Positions 38,241-48,152 of a stretch of DNA of 64,000 nt are shown in pieces. The DNA is taken from positions 620,001-684,000 of the forward strand of contig CAVSET010000006.1 of assembly GCA_963727075.1 (NCBI GenBank), read 5' to 3'. Every line of letters begins with the position of its first letter. Position 1 is the stretch's first letter. The stretch comes from Bog-756 sp963727075. Lineage in GTDB: Bacteria; Actinomycetota; Acidimicrobiia; Acidimicrobiales; RAAP-2. A model generated the notes under the pieces. The model saw only the letters and a list, made by a program, of their open reading frames with translations. It was not told where the DNA came from and did not search any database. The position numbers were made by a program, and so were the translations under genes.

Positions 38241-40187
38241 TCAATGGATGACCGCCTGCGTGATCACCGCCGGCCTGGTGCCGTGCAGGCCGATCGGCCG
38301 GGCCGGCATGCTGATCCACGCCTCGGTGGCGAAGACCATGAGGAACTCGTGCCACACCGGCCACAGCAGCACCCAACCGAGGTGACGGCTCTGCCGGTAA
38401 CCGGCGGTCAAGGTGGCCTGGAGGAACATGAAGACCAGCTCCGCCACGACGTACCCGCCGAGGAAGACGAGGATCACATTGCGCTGGGTGCCCTCGAACA
38501 CCGCGGTGAGCAACAGGTAGAGGGGCAGGAGCAGGCGGGCCGGCGCGAAGGCGCTCTTGAAGAACTGCTGGGTCTGGTTGAACCACACCTTCGGGGTCGC
38601 GATCCCCGCCCGATAGGGGCCGTGACGCGACTGGTTGTGGTGCACCGCCCGGCCCCAACGCACGCGTTGCTCGCGGATCTCGGCATAGGTGGGAGGCACG
38701 TCTTCGAAGACGATGATCTTGCTGTCCATCCAGGTTCGGTAGCCGAGGCGGCTGAAGCGCAGGGTGAAGTCGCCGTCCTCACCGTTCATGCCGACGGTGA
38801 ATCCTCCGAGGGCGACCGCCACGCTCCGGCGGAAGGCGGTGAAGACCCCCGGCACCACGTTCACGCCGTCGACCGTCTGGATGGTCCGGTGGTTGAGCCC
38901 GAACTGCTTGAGCTCCTCGAACAGCCGTAGGTAGGGAAAGACCGACCGCCGTCCGCTCCGTGGGAAGCACATCGGCTCCACCAGGCCGATCTGGGGGTCC
39001 TCGAACCATCGGGGTGTGTAGTAGAGAGACCACTCCCCCACGATGGTGTCGGCGTCGATTCGCACGACGATCTCGGAAGTGGTGAGCTTCAGCGCCGCGT
39101 TGAGCGATTCGGACTTCCCACCATGGCGGCCGTCGTGGATCTCGCCGACGGCGTGGCCGAACCTGGCCATGGTCACCCGGGCCAAGGGCTTGGTGGCGTC
39201 CTGTGAGCCGTCGTTCATGAGGATGACCCGGACCTTGCCGCCGTAGCGACCGGCGGCCACGTCGATGGCCTTGAGCGTCTCCTCGATCACCTCCTCCTCG
39301 TTGTAGGCCGGGATGATCACGTCGATGTCGGGGCGACCATCGCCGACCGGCGGGTCGGGACGGACGGTGAGCCCGTTGACCAAGGCGAGCAGGGCCGTGC
39401 GCACGATGAACGACCCCTCGGCGAAGGGCACCGGGAGGACCAGCGCCAACGCCGGTCGGTAGGCCGGGTTGGCCAGGTGGAAGATGACCAGCAGCCCGGC
39501 CATGCAGATGGCCATGGCCGCCACCGTGATACCCACCAGGGCGACTGCGTCGGACAGACGCGGCCGGCGGGCGAAGGGCACCGCGCTCGGCTTGGGCAAG
39601 GCGAAGTTGGCGTACTGCATGCGCGTCATGGCCAGGACGGCCAAGGCGACGGCCGCGAAGTTCCCGAGGAGGGTGGTCGGAGCGACGGGCACTCCCAACA
39701 GCACCTCGACCGTCACCATGGTGGCGTCGACGAAGGCCATGACAAACAGGAACAGGAAGGCCTGCAGGGCGACCAGCAGCCGGCGGACGGGATTGCCCTG
39801 GCCGACGAAGGCGAACGACAGGATCGTCCCGAAAACGAGGAACCGGAGCCCCAGGGTGAACCCGGCGAGGTAGCCGTTGATCTCGGCCGGCGAGCGAACC
39901 ACCGACTCGCAGATGCGCGTGACGAGGTTGGCGTAGAGCTGGTCCGGGCTCAAGCCCCCGCGCATCGAGTGATAGAGGACGAACATCGACAGGAAGATGG
40001 TGGCGAGCAGGGGCACCCGCCAGTAGGAGGGCAGCGAGGGCTTGGGCAGGAGCACCAAGGCCATCCCGTCTCCCTGGTCGTCGGGGTACCGCTTCACCAG
40101 CGGATAGGCGAGGAAGGCCAACAGCATGGCCACGGTGGCGAGCAGCAACGCGAGGGGACCGGGGCCGGTGAGGAGATCGAAGTTCAT
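38241..40187 (-). CDS. Membrane-embedded processive GT2 glycosyltransferase
   Basis: 648 residues, intact. About six hydrophobic helices (residues 1-265) precede a GT-A domain: IDVIIPAYNEEEVIEETLKA, LMNDGSQDAT, VRIDADTIVG (DxD) and REQRVRWGRAVHHN (QxxRW). Three to four more helices follow (LLLPLYLLLTAVFEG; LVFMFLQATL). D, D, D and QxxRW are the signature of processive synthases such as cellulose and hyaluronan synthases. The product is unknown; the adjacent sulfatases and the exporter-like adaptor suggest a modified surface polysaccharide. Confidence 0.88.
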   Translation of the reverse strand: MNFDLLTGPGPLALLLATVAMLLAFLAYPLVKRYPDDQGDGMALVLLPKPSLPSYWRVPLLATIFLSMFVLYHSMRGGLSPDQLYANLVTRICESVVRSPAEINGYLAGFTLGLRFLVFGTILSFAFVGQGNPVRRLLVALQAFLFLFVMAFVDATMVTVEVLLGVPVAPTTLLGNFAAVALAVLAMTRMQYANFALPKPSAVPFARRPRLSDAVALVGITVAAMAICMAGLLVIFHLANPAYRPALALVLPVPFAEGSFIVRTALLALVNGLTVRPDPPVGDGRPDIDVIIPAYNEEEVIEETLKAIDVAAGRYGGKVRVILMNDGSQDATKPLARVTMARFGHAVGEIHDGRHGGKSESLNAALKLTTSEIVVRIDADTIVGEWSLYYTPRWFEDPQIGLVEPMCFPRSGRRSVFPYLRLFEELKQFGLNHRTIQTVDGVNVVPGVFTAFRRSVAVALGGFTVGMNGEDGDFTLRFSRLGYRTWMDSKIIVFEDVPPTYAEIREQRVRWGRAVHHNQSRHGPYRAGIATPKVWFNQTQQFFKSAFAPARLLLPLYLLLTAVFEGTQRNVILVFLGGYVVAELVFMFLQATLTAGYRQSRHLGWVLLWPVWHEFLMVFATEAWISMPARPIGLHGTRPAVITQAVIH

Positions 40188-40483
40188 CAGTTGGCGGCTG
40201 CCCCCGCTCCTTTGGCGAGCCGCCCCGCCGGCCCCGCCGATGCTCACTGCCCCGGACGGTCCGACTCTACCGCCGACCACAGATAGTGGTCAAAGATGCA
40301 CAATGCGTGACACTTCGCTAAGGTCCGAACAGGGATAGGGGCGATCGGCGGACCGAACGTCGTGGACCGCCCCTGCGGAGCGAAGGGCAGGGATCCATGG
40401 GGACACCACGGGTAGGAGCGCGTCTGGCGCGGCTCCGCACAGGCGGTATCGGAGCCGGGTCGGCGGGTTCAGGGTGTCGCGTC

Positions 40484-43213
40484 ATGAACGTGATCTTCTG
40501 CTCTCTCGATACGTTGCGCGCCGACCATCTGAGCTGCCTCGGGAATTCCCGTGAGCTGACACCCAATCTCGACCGCATCGCATCCGAGGGTGCTCTCTTC
40601 TCGCAGACCTACGCCACTGACATCCCCACCCAGCCCTCGCACACCGCCCTGTTCACCGGACAATTCGGGATCAACACCGGCATCGTGTCGCATTTCCACC
40701 CGGCGGCCTACCTCGACGAAGCCACCCTGTGGCTCCCGTCGCTGCTGCGCAAGAACGGGTACACGACCGGGGCGGTCGATCACCTCTTCGCCATGAAGGA
40801 CTGGTTCATCCGCGGCTACGACGACTACATGCCACCCCCGGGGCGCTCCCGCTCCCCCGGTTCGGTCATCAACGACATTGGCTTCCCCTGGATCAGCGAC
40901 CATGCCCAGGAGGACTTCTTCCTCTTCATGCACTTCTGGGATGCCCACATCCCCTACGTCCCACCGTCACCGTTCAAGGAACGGTTCTCGTTCCGAACGG
41001 CGGGCCGGATCGATCCCGACATCACCGAGAAGCTCGAAGGTCGCCCGAGCTATCCGCTGTTCAAGCAGAACCTGTACGACTTCCTCGACTCCATGCCCAA
41101 CTTGGACTACATCGCCGATCTCTATGACGCCGAGGTCGCCTACCTCGATTTCGAGATCGGGCGGCTCTTCAACCATCTGGGCGAGGAAGGCTTACTCGAA
41201 GACACACTGGTCGTGCTGTTCGGGGACCATGGCGAGAACATGACCGAGCACGATTCGTGGTTCGACCACGCCGGGCTCTACGACTCGGTCGTTCACGTGC
41301 CCCTGCTCCTCTGGGCACCCGGCCGCATCCCGGCCGCCGAGGTGTCGGCCATGGTGACCTTGGTCGATGTCCTGCCAACGGTGCTCGAAGTGGTCGGGCT
41401 GCCTCCAGCCGAGGGGATCAACGGACGGTCCCTCATGCCCCTGGCCCGCGGCGAGGCGACCACCCACCGGGACGTGGTGATGCTGAGCGAGGCCACCTGG
41501 CAGGCGTGCCGGGGCGTCCGGACAGCCGACTGGAAGCTGGTGAAGTACCTGCAGTCCACCATCTACGGGCGCGATGGAGTCGAGCTCTATGACCTGGCCG
41601 CGGACCCCGGCGAGCAGTCCAATGTGGCCGACCAGCATCCCGACGTGGTGGATCAGATGAGCGCCCAGCTTCAGCACTGGGTCTCCGCTCAGCTGGCCGA
41701 CCGCCCGGACCCCATGCTGTCGGTCATCGACGCCGGACTACCGGCGGTGGCCCGCCTCAACGATGTCGTCAAAGGTCTGGCCCGACCCCGCCACGACGTC
41801 CCGGCCCCGGCTACCCCCGGGCACGACCTGGTGCCGGTCGGCGCCGTAGTGGTCGAGCCCGATCCCACCAACGCCGACCGGGCCCAGCGATTCGCACCCC
41901 GGAACGCCCACCGCCGGAGGCTACGTGGGGCCCGAGGTGCCGTCGTGGCGGCCATCGTCGTCGGCGCCGTCCTGCTCCTCGGCTTCGCCGTGGACAATTT
42001 CCTGCTGGCCAATCCGGTGTCGGCGACCGGCGTCGTCCAACCGGCCTCGGATGCCCAGCTCAACATGTCGACCACCGGGCCGATCGCTGCCATTCCGGTG
42101 AACGTGGGCCAGGTCGTGCATGCCGGACAGGTCCTGGCCAGCCAGGACACGAGCGCGCTCACGGCCAAGCTGGCGGCCGACCAGTCGAAGCTCAGTGCCG
42201 ACCAAGCCACGCTCCAACAGCAACAGAGCGGGGTCCAGAGCGAACAGTTACAACAACTCAAGGACCAGGTGACCGGGACCGAGGTCCAGCTGACCACCGC
42301 CCAGCAGAAGTTGAGCCAGACCACCGCCACCACCAACGCCAGCGTGGCGGCGGCGCAGGCGCAGGTCTTGAGCGACCAGACCATGCTGGCGGCCGACCAG
42401 CAGGCCTACCAGGATGACGCCGCCGCCTGCGTGTCGGCCACGCCCCCGCCCAACTCCGCGTCGGACCAGCGCCAGGTGCAGGTCGACCAAGGCAAGCTCA
42501 GCAACGACCAGAACAGCTACCGCCAGGCCCAGGCCGACCAGCAGTCCGAAGTCAGCGCAGCCCAGGCCGCGGTGAGCCAGGCCAACGCGGCCGTCGGGTC
42601 GGCCCAGGCCGCCCTGGCCGTCGGCACCGCCCCGGCGGCACCGGGGATCATCGCGGCCACCCAGGCCCTGATCCAGCAGGACACGGCCAACATCGCCACC
42701 GACAAGGCCCACCTGGCCCAGGCGGTGCTCACAGCACCGTTCGACGGCGTCGTCTCGGCCATCAACGGCACCGTGGGCGAAGTCGCCACCAGCCAAGGTG
42801 TGCGCCAAGCCACCTCGCCATCGTCGGTGTCCCACTCCACGTCGACCGGCATCCAGATCTTCCCGCAGGGACCCACCACCCAGACGGCCAACTCACCGAG
42901 CTACGCCGCGCTGGTCTCTCTCGACTCCATGCAGAGCAAGCTGGTGGTCCAGGTACCCGAGACGGACATCCACGACATCCGCACCGGACAGAAGGCCCAG
43001 GTCTCGCTCCCGGCCATCCGAGGGTCGAATCTCACCGCCACGGTCACCCAGATCGAGCCGACCCCGGTCAGCCAGACCGGACAGACCTACTTCCTGGTCG
43101 ACCTGGTCACACCCTCGAAGGCCATCGGCGCGCTCGATCGTGGCTCGCACCGGTCAGGGACGTTGACCGCGGCCACACCGACCGTCGGGCTCACGGTGGA
43201 TGTCTCGTTCTGA
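40484..43213 (+). CDS. Sulfatase-like phosphatase-superfamily enzyme fused to a HlyD/MFP adaptor
   Basis: 909 residues in one unbroken frame. Residues 1-440 are an alkaline-phosphatase/sulfatase domain (CSLDTLRADHLSC; DHGEN at about 248), but the nucleophile position is Thr49 in IPTQPSHTAL instead of Cys/Ser. Residues about 486-508 form a transmembrane helix (VVAAIVVGAVLLLGFAV). Residues 510-909 are a periplasmic membrane-fusion protein: lipoyl half-motif (IPVNVGQVVHAGQVLASQD), a long Gln/Ala coiled coil, second half-motif (LTAPFDGVVSAINGTVGE) and a beta barrel (VPETDIHDIRTGQKAQVSL). The N-domain should be cytoplasmic, the adaptor external. ATG 40397 would add 29 residues; ATG 40484 matches the paralogue. 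Confidence 0.85.
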   Translation: MNVIFCSLDTLRADHLSCLGNSRELTPNLDRIASEGALFSQTYATDIPTQPSHTALFTGQFGINTGIVSHFHPAAYLDEATLWLPSLLRKNGYTTGAVDHLFAMKDWFIRGYDDYMPPPGRSRSPGSVINDIGFPWISDHAQEDFFLFMHFWDAHIPYVPPSPFKERFSFRTAGRIDPDITEKLEGRPSYPLFKQNLYDFLDSMPNLDYIADLYDAEVAYLDFEIGRLFNHLGEEGLLEDTLVVLFGDHGENMTEHDSWFDHAGLYDSVVHVPLLLWAPGRIPAAEVSAMVTLVDVLPTVLEVVGLPPAEGINGRSLMPLARGEATTHRDVVMLSEATWQACRGVRTADWKLVKYLQSTIYGRDGVELYDLAADPGEQSNVADQHPDVVDQMSAQLQHWVSAQLADRPDPMLSVIDAGLPAVARLNDVVKGLARPRHDVPAPATPGHDLVPVGAVVVEPDPTNADRAQRFAPRNAHRRRLRGARGAVVAAIVVGAVLLLGFAVDNFLLANPVSATGVVQPASDAQLNMSTTGPIAAIPVNVGQVVHAGQVLASQDTSALTAKLAADQSKLSADQATLQQQQSGVQSEQLQQLKDQVTGTEVQLTTAQQKLSQTTATTNASVAAAQAQVLSDQTMLAADQQAYQDDAAACVSATPPPNSASDQRQVQVDQGKLSNDQNSYRQAQADQQSEVSAAQAAVSQANAAVGSAQAALAVGTAPAAPGIIAATQALIQQDTANIATDKAHLAQAVLTAPFDGVVSAINGTVGEVATSQGVRQATSPSSVSHSTSTGIQIFPQGPTTQTANSPSYAALVSLDSMQSKLVVQVPETDIHDIRTGQKAQVSLPAIRGSNLTATVTQIEPTPVSQTGQTYFLVDLVTPSKAIGALDRGSHRSGTLTAATPTVGLTVDVSF

Positions 43214-43340
43214 AGGCGTCGGACGACGCCCCCTGGCCGTTCCGGCTCTGTGGCGCCGCACGGTGCCGAACCACCGGTGTCGGTGGCGACTCAGCCGGCC
43301 GGGCAGGCGCCGGCTCGCCGTCGGGCCCCGCTCGACCGTC

Positions 43341-45920
43341 ATGAAGGGCGTTCCCTCCCGGCGTTCCAGCACGACCTCGGTCCCCCGAGCCCGGGCCGGT
43401 TCCTACCTGACCGCCCTGGTGCCCCTGGTGCTGGTGGCCCTGGGGGTGTCCTCGATCCCGGCCGCCCTCTCGGCCACGACGGTGTCCGGCCGTTCGGCGG
43501 CGAAGCCCCATGGGAGCGTCGGCGCCGGGATGCCGTCACAGGCCCTCTACGGCTGGGGAAGCAACGACTGGGGACAGCTCGCCCTGGGGTCCTCGGGCCA
43601 GGGCACGCCGACCAGTGTGTCGACGCCGGCCGAGGTGGCCCTGCCCCCCGCGGTGTCCTTTCGATCGGTGGCCGCCGGGGGCGCCTTCACCCTGGGTCTC
43701 ACGCCGGGGGGTGCGGTGTACGCCTGGGGTGCCAATGGCTCGGGCAGCCTCGGAACCGGATCCACCGGTGATACCGGCTCGCCGCAGCTGGTGGGGATAC
43801 CGGGCACGGTCATCGCCATCGCCGCCGGCAGCAGCCACGGCCTGGCGCTCACCGCCGGCGGGCAGCTCTACGCCTGGGGCGGCAACCTGTTCGGCCAGCT
43901 GGGCAACGGGACGACCCACGACGCCGACCTGCCCGTACCCGTCGCCGTGCCCACCGGCGTGACGTTCACGGCCATCGCCGCCGGCGGTGATCACAGCCTG
44001 GCGCTGTCCTCGACCGGGCAGGTCTATGCATGGGGATCCAACGTCTACGGTCAGCTGGGTGACGGGGGTAGCTCTCCGAGCGACCTTCCGGTCGAGGTGC
44101 CGGGCCCTCCCGGGGCCACGTTCACCTCGGTGGCCGCCGGGACCGGACACAGCCTGGCGCTGTCCTCGACCGGGCAGGTGTACGCCTGGGGATTCAACGC
44201 CTCGGGCCAGCTGGGGGACGGGACGACCGACGACCGCGCCTCGATGACGGCGGTGAGCATGCCGGCCGGCGCGGTGGTCTCGAGCATCGCCACCGGAGGG
44301 TCACACAGCCTGGCCGTGACCTCCATCGGCCAGGTGTTCGGCTGGGGATCCAACGTCTTCGGCCAACTCGCCTCGGCCTTGGTCGACTCCCTCCCGGTCG
44401 ACAGTGACGTGCCGGTCCAACCGCTCGGCCTGCCACCGGCCACCACCTTCGTCGCCATCGCCGGTGCTCTCAACTCCTCGTATGCGCTCACGTCCTCCGG
44501 CGTCGCGTGGGCATGGGGCGGCGATGCCTACGGGCAATTGGGCGATGGTTCATCCGGGCTCAATGCGGTCCCCCCCGAAGCGGTGAGCACCCTGCCGGAC
44601 GGCACGCTGGCCACCGGAGTCTTCTCCGGCCCGGACGCCTCGTCCGCCTTCCTCGTGACCCGGGCCGACCAGTCGCTCACCTTTCCCGCCCTTCCCTCGC
44701 CCACCTACGGGGACCCGCCGGTCGATGTCGCGCCGGCCACCAGCTCCGGCCTCCCGTTGGACAACGCGGCCTCGGGGGCATGCACGGGCACGCTGGTCCG
44801 GCTGTACCTGGCCGATGCCGGCACCTGCACCCTGGCGTCGAGCCAAGTGGGGAATTTCTGGTACTACCCGGCATCGGCCACCGCCACCTTCACCGTGGCG
44901 CCGGCGCCGTTGGCCATCGTCCCGAACAGCGTCACGGGGACGGCCGGGACCCCTCCGCCGGGGCTCAGCTACCAGCTGGTCGGCTTCCGCAACGGCGATA
45001 CCCCGTCGGTGGTGTCCGGCGCGGCGTCGTGCTCCACCCCGGCCACATCGGGTTCGTTCCGTGGCACCTATCCGATCGGGTGCACGGCCGGTTCGTTGTC
45101 GGCGGCCAACTACTACTTCGTCTCCGGGGGCACGGCGGTGCTCACGCTGTTGGACCCGGCTTCGGGCTACGCGGTGATCGGTGCCGACGGTTCGATCTGG
45201 GCGCTCGGGCCGGCGCCCTTCACCAGCCCGGTGCTCACCACCTACTTCGGCTCGATGGCCGGCCACCGTCTCAACGCCCCGGTGATCGGTGCCGCGTTCA
45301 CCCCGGTCCATGACGGGTACTGGCTGGTCGCCACCGACGGCGGGATCTTCACCTTCGGGTCGGCACCGTTCGAGGGGTCGATGGGAGGCCGGCGGCTCAA
45401 CCAGCCGATCGTCGGGATGACCGCCACCGCCGACGGGCGCGGTTACTGGGAGGTGGCTTCCGACGGCGGGATCTTCACCTTCGGGGACGCGCCCTTCCTC
45501 GGGTCGATGGGCGGGACCCGGCTCAACAAGCCGGTGGTCGGGATGGCGGCCACACCCGACGGGCGCGGCTACTGGCTGGTGGCTTCCGACGGCGGGATCT
45601 TCACCTTCGGTGATGCCGGCTTCTTCGGGTCGACTGGGGGCACGGCGAACCACTCCGTGGTCAGCATGGCGGTGACCCCCGACGGTGGCGGCTACTGGAT
45701 GACGACCTCGTCGGGCGCCGTCTTCAACTTCGGCGACGCCAAGTTCCAGGGCAGCCTCCGCTACATCAATCTCAACGCCCCCGTGGTCGGCATCACCCCC
45801 ACCTACGACGGGAACGGGTACTGGCTCGCCGCCGCCGACGGTGGGGTGTTCACCTTCGGCGACGCCGCCTTCTTCGGCACCGCCGGCCGACCACCCGTGC
45901 CCATCGACGGGATCATCTGA
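43341..45920 (+). CDS. Large secreted protein: RCC1 propeller, MBG domains, GYWLVASDGG repeats
   Basis: 859 residues, intact. A signal peptide (LVPLVLVALGVSSIPAALSA) is followed by about seven RCC1 repeats (GQVYAWGSNVYGQLGDG and variants, residues 70-430) forming a beta propeller. One or two MBG/Ig-like domains follow (SLTFPALPSPTYGDPP; GLSYQLVGFRNGDTP). The C-terminal 250 residues hold about six 41-residue repeats of type GYWLVASDGGIFTFGDA with GSMGG between, a repeat I associate with actinobacterial surface proteins. Probably cell-surface or matrix binding. It follows the fusion gene by 127 bp. Confidence 0.83.
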   Translation: MKGVPSRRSSTTSVPRARAGSYLTALVPLVLVALGVSSIPAALSATTVSGRSAAKPHGSVGAGMPSQALYGWGSNDWGQLALGSSGQGTPTSVSTPAEVALPPAVSFRSVAAGGAFTLGLTPGGAVYAWGANGSGSLGTGSTGDTGSPQLVGIPGTVIAIAAGSSHGLALTAGGQLYAWGGNLFGQLGNGTTHDADLPVPVAVPTGVTFTAIAAGGDHSLALSSTGQVYAWGSNVYGQLGDGGSSPSDLPVEVPGPPGATFTSVAAGTGHSLALSSTGQVYAWGFNASGQLGDGTTDDRASMTAVSMPAGAVVSSIATGGSHSLAVTSIGQVFGWGSNVFGQLASALVDSLPVDSDVPVQPLGLPPATTFVAIAGALNSSYALTSSGVAWAWGGDAYGQLGDGSSGLNAVPPEAVSTLPDGTLATGVFSGPDASSAFLVTRADQSLTFPALPSPTYGDPPVDVAPATSSGLPLDNAASGACTGTLVRLYLADAGTCTLASSQVGNFWYYPASATATFTVAPAPLAIVPNSVTGTAGTPPPGLSYQLVGFRNGDTPSVVSGAASCSTPATSGSFRGTYPIGCTAGSLSAANYYFVSGGTAVLTLLDPASGYAVIGADGSIWALGPAPFTSPVLTTYFGSMAGHRLNAPVIGAAFTPVHDGYWLVATDGGIFTFGSAPFEGSMGGRRLNQPIVGMTATADGRGYWEVASDGGIFTFGDAPFLGSMGGTRLNKPVVGMAATPDGRGYWLVASDGGIFTFGDAGFFGSTGGTANHSVVSMAVTPDGGGYWMTTSSGAVFNFGDAKFQGSLRYINLNAPVVGITPTYDGNGYWLAAADGGVFTFGDAAFFGTAGRPPVPIDGII

Positions 45921-45948
45921 GATGTCAGGCGAGCGAAACGAGGACCGA

Positions 45949-46966
45949 ATGCCCTCCACCCGAACGAGTCGATGTTCACACCGGGTACCGCGTCGCCACG
46001 GCCGGCTCGGGCGGATCTGCGCTCGAATGGCCGTCGCCACCCTGGCGGTCGTCGCCGGCGGGCAGCTGCTGACCGCCACCCCGTCCGGCGCGGCCACCGC
46101 CGGACCGCCGGCCGTCCCGACCACCGGTGCCTACCTGGGTGCATTCGTGGCGCCGCATCAGTCGATCGCCCAGGCCCAGGGTGACATCCGTCAGCCCCTG
46201 TCGGAGCTGGGCAACTTCGACAGCGTCCTCGGGCGCCCGCTCGGGCTGGTGCACGTCTTCCAAGACTGGAAGTCACCGGTGAAGAACGAGGTGCTGGCCG
46301 CGTTCGCCAGCACCGGGGCCACCCCAGTGGTGGACTGGAGCTGCATCTCTGACGCCTCCGTCGTCAACGGCAGCCAGGACACCCTCATCACCACCTATGC
46401 CGCCCAGCTCAAGCGCTACGGCCGACCGGTCTTCCTGCGGTGGTTCTGGGAGATGAACCTGGTCAACGGGAGTAGGGCCATCGCCTGTCTGGCCGGGGTC
46501 GGCGCCCACCGGGTACGTCCAGGCCTGGCAGCACATCCGGACGATCTTCCAGCAGGTCGGGGCGACCAACGTTGCCTTCGTATGGTGCCCTTCGATCGTC
46601 AGCGCCGACTTCGCCGCCCCCTTCTACCCGGGCGATCAGTTCGTGGACTGGATCGGCTTCGACGGCTACGACCGGCACCAGGACCCCAATATGTTGACCA
46701 CGCTGTTCCTGCCCTTCTACAACCACTGGCTGCCCAACGGAAAGCCGATCATGATCGGCGAGACCGGGGCCACCATCGACCAGTCCAGCTACCTGACCAA
46801 CTTGTCGGTCAACCTGCCGATCTCGTTTCCGGGGATCCACGCCGTGCTGTACTACGACTCCGACTCCACCTCCGACTGGACGTTGGTCAACTCCCCCGGC
46901 AACCTCGGGCTCAACCAGTTCCGCGCCATGAGCCGGCAGAAGTACTTCAGGTTCCCCTTCGGCTGA
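45949..46966 (+). CDS. Secreted GH26-like glycoside hydrolase
   Basis: About 338 residues after one correction near 46505. The signal peptide is MAVATLAVVAGGQLLTATPSGAA. The (beta/alpha)8 fold shows VVDWSCISDASV, RWFWEMNLVNG with the acid/base Glu, VDWIGFDGYDRH and IMIGETGAT with the likely nucleophile Glu. GH26 enzymes act on beta-mannans and related glycans; the substrate here is unknown. ATG 45949 has GAGGA four bases upstream; ATG 45922 is an alternative. Confidence 0.78.
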
Positions 46967-47050
46967 TGATGACTCGGTTGCTCGACTGGACGCCCGATAC
47001 CGTGCACCGATGTCGGTGCCGCACCCAGAGCCTCCGCCCGCCACCTTCCG

Positions 47051-48113
47051 TCAAGGAGTCTGGAAGTACGGATTGCGGGCCAGAGCGGCGAAGGCACCGA
47101 GCCCCGGGCCCGACAGGACCCAGGTGCCCTCGGGACCAGGGGCGTCGAAGTACACGACGGCTTTGAACTCCGGCAAGGACGGCATGGCGGCGGCGATGCT
47201 GTTGAGGTAGGCGACCTGGTTGGAAGGCGGGGCACCGGTCTCGGCCACCATCATGGGCTTCCCGTGTCCCACCCATTGCGTGTAGAAGTCGGTAAAGAGG
47301 GTGGCAAAGGTGCTCGTACCCGACCGGTCGTACCCATCGATGCCGATCCAGTCGACCGAGGTGTCGCCCGGATAGTAGGGACCGGGGTCCACGCCGCTCG
47401 AGGCCGGGCACCACACGAAGGCAACGTTCGTCGCCCCGACCTGCTGGAAGATCGTCCGGATGTGACGCCAGGCGCTGACGAAGGCAGAGGCACCGCCCAC
47501 CTCCTGGTGCGCCCGCACCAGGTTCATCTCCCAGCACCACCGCAGGAACACCGGCTCGGCCGAAGGACTTGAGCGCTTCGGCGTATGCGGTGATCTGTGC
47601 GTCGTCAGCCCCGCTGGCCACCTCCGTGCCGCTCACCGCGCATCCCCAGTCCAACAGCGGGAACGATCCGTTGGCTGCCACCGCGCCCAGGCTGGTGATG
47701 GGGGCGGGCAGCCGCCACGGCGCGAAGATGTGGAGGATGGCGAGCGGTCGTCCGGTCAGCGCCTGCACGGTCGGGATGGTCTGCTGCTCCACCCCGAACG
47801 CCGGACCTCCGGTCCCAGCGGGGAGCGGATGGAGCCAGGCACCGAGATAGGCACCAGTGTCCGGTACGGCTGGCGGCTGCCCGGCGGCGGGCGGTGGAGC
47901 GGTCGTCGAGGCGTTCGTTTGGCTCGGCCCGCCTCCGCTTCGTGGGGACGACGCGCTGCAGGCGGCGATCAGACCGCAGCAGAGGACGGCCACCACGGCA
48001 GGCCCCGGCCGTCGCCGGTCGCGGGGAGTGCCGGTCCCACTCCGGGCGGACGTGATCGAGCTATGCGCATCCCCGGTCGACCCTGGCAGCATGACCTGGC
48101 GATGCTCCCACAT
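47051..48113 (-). CDS. GH26-like lipoprotein, paralogue of the facing gene
   Basis: About 353 residues after one correction near 47555. The signal peptide ends in lipobox LIAA|C, followed by a Ser/Thr/Pro-rich linker. The same catalytic blocks appear: RWCWEMNLV (acid/base), VDWIGIDGYDRSG, and MMVAETGAPP (nucleophile). HIRTIFQQVGATNVAFVWCP is identical to the convergent gene 85 bp away, so they are recent duplicates with different anchoring: one secreted, one lipid-tethered. Confidence 0.78.
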
Positions 48114-48152
48114 CTCAGGCCACCCCCGGTGCCATCGGACCGGCGACCGTGT

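Noticed and set aside
40397..40484. N-terminal extension of the sulfatase-adaptor fusion (29 residues)
   Set aside because: Low-complexity and basic, absent from the paralogue. Using ATG 40484 places both nucleophiles at residue 49.
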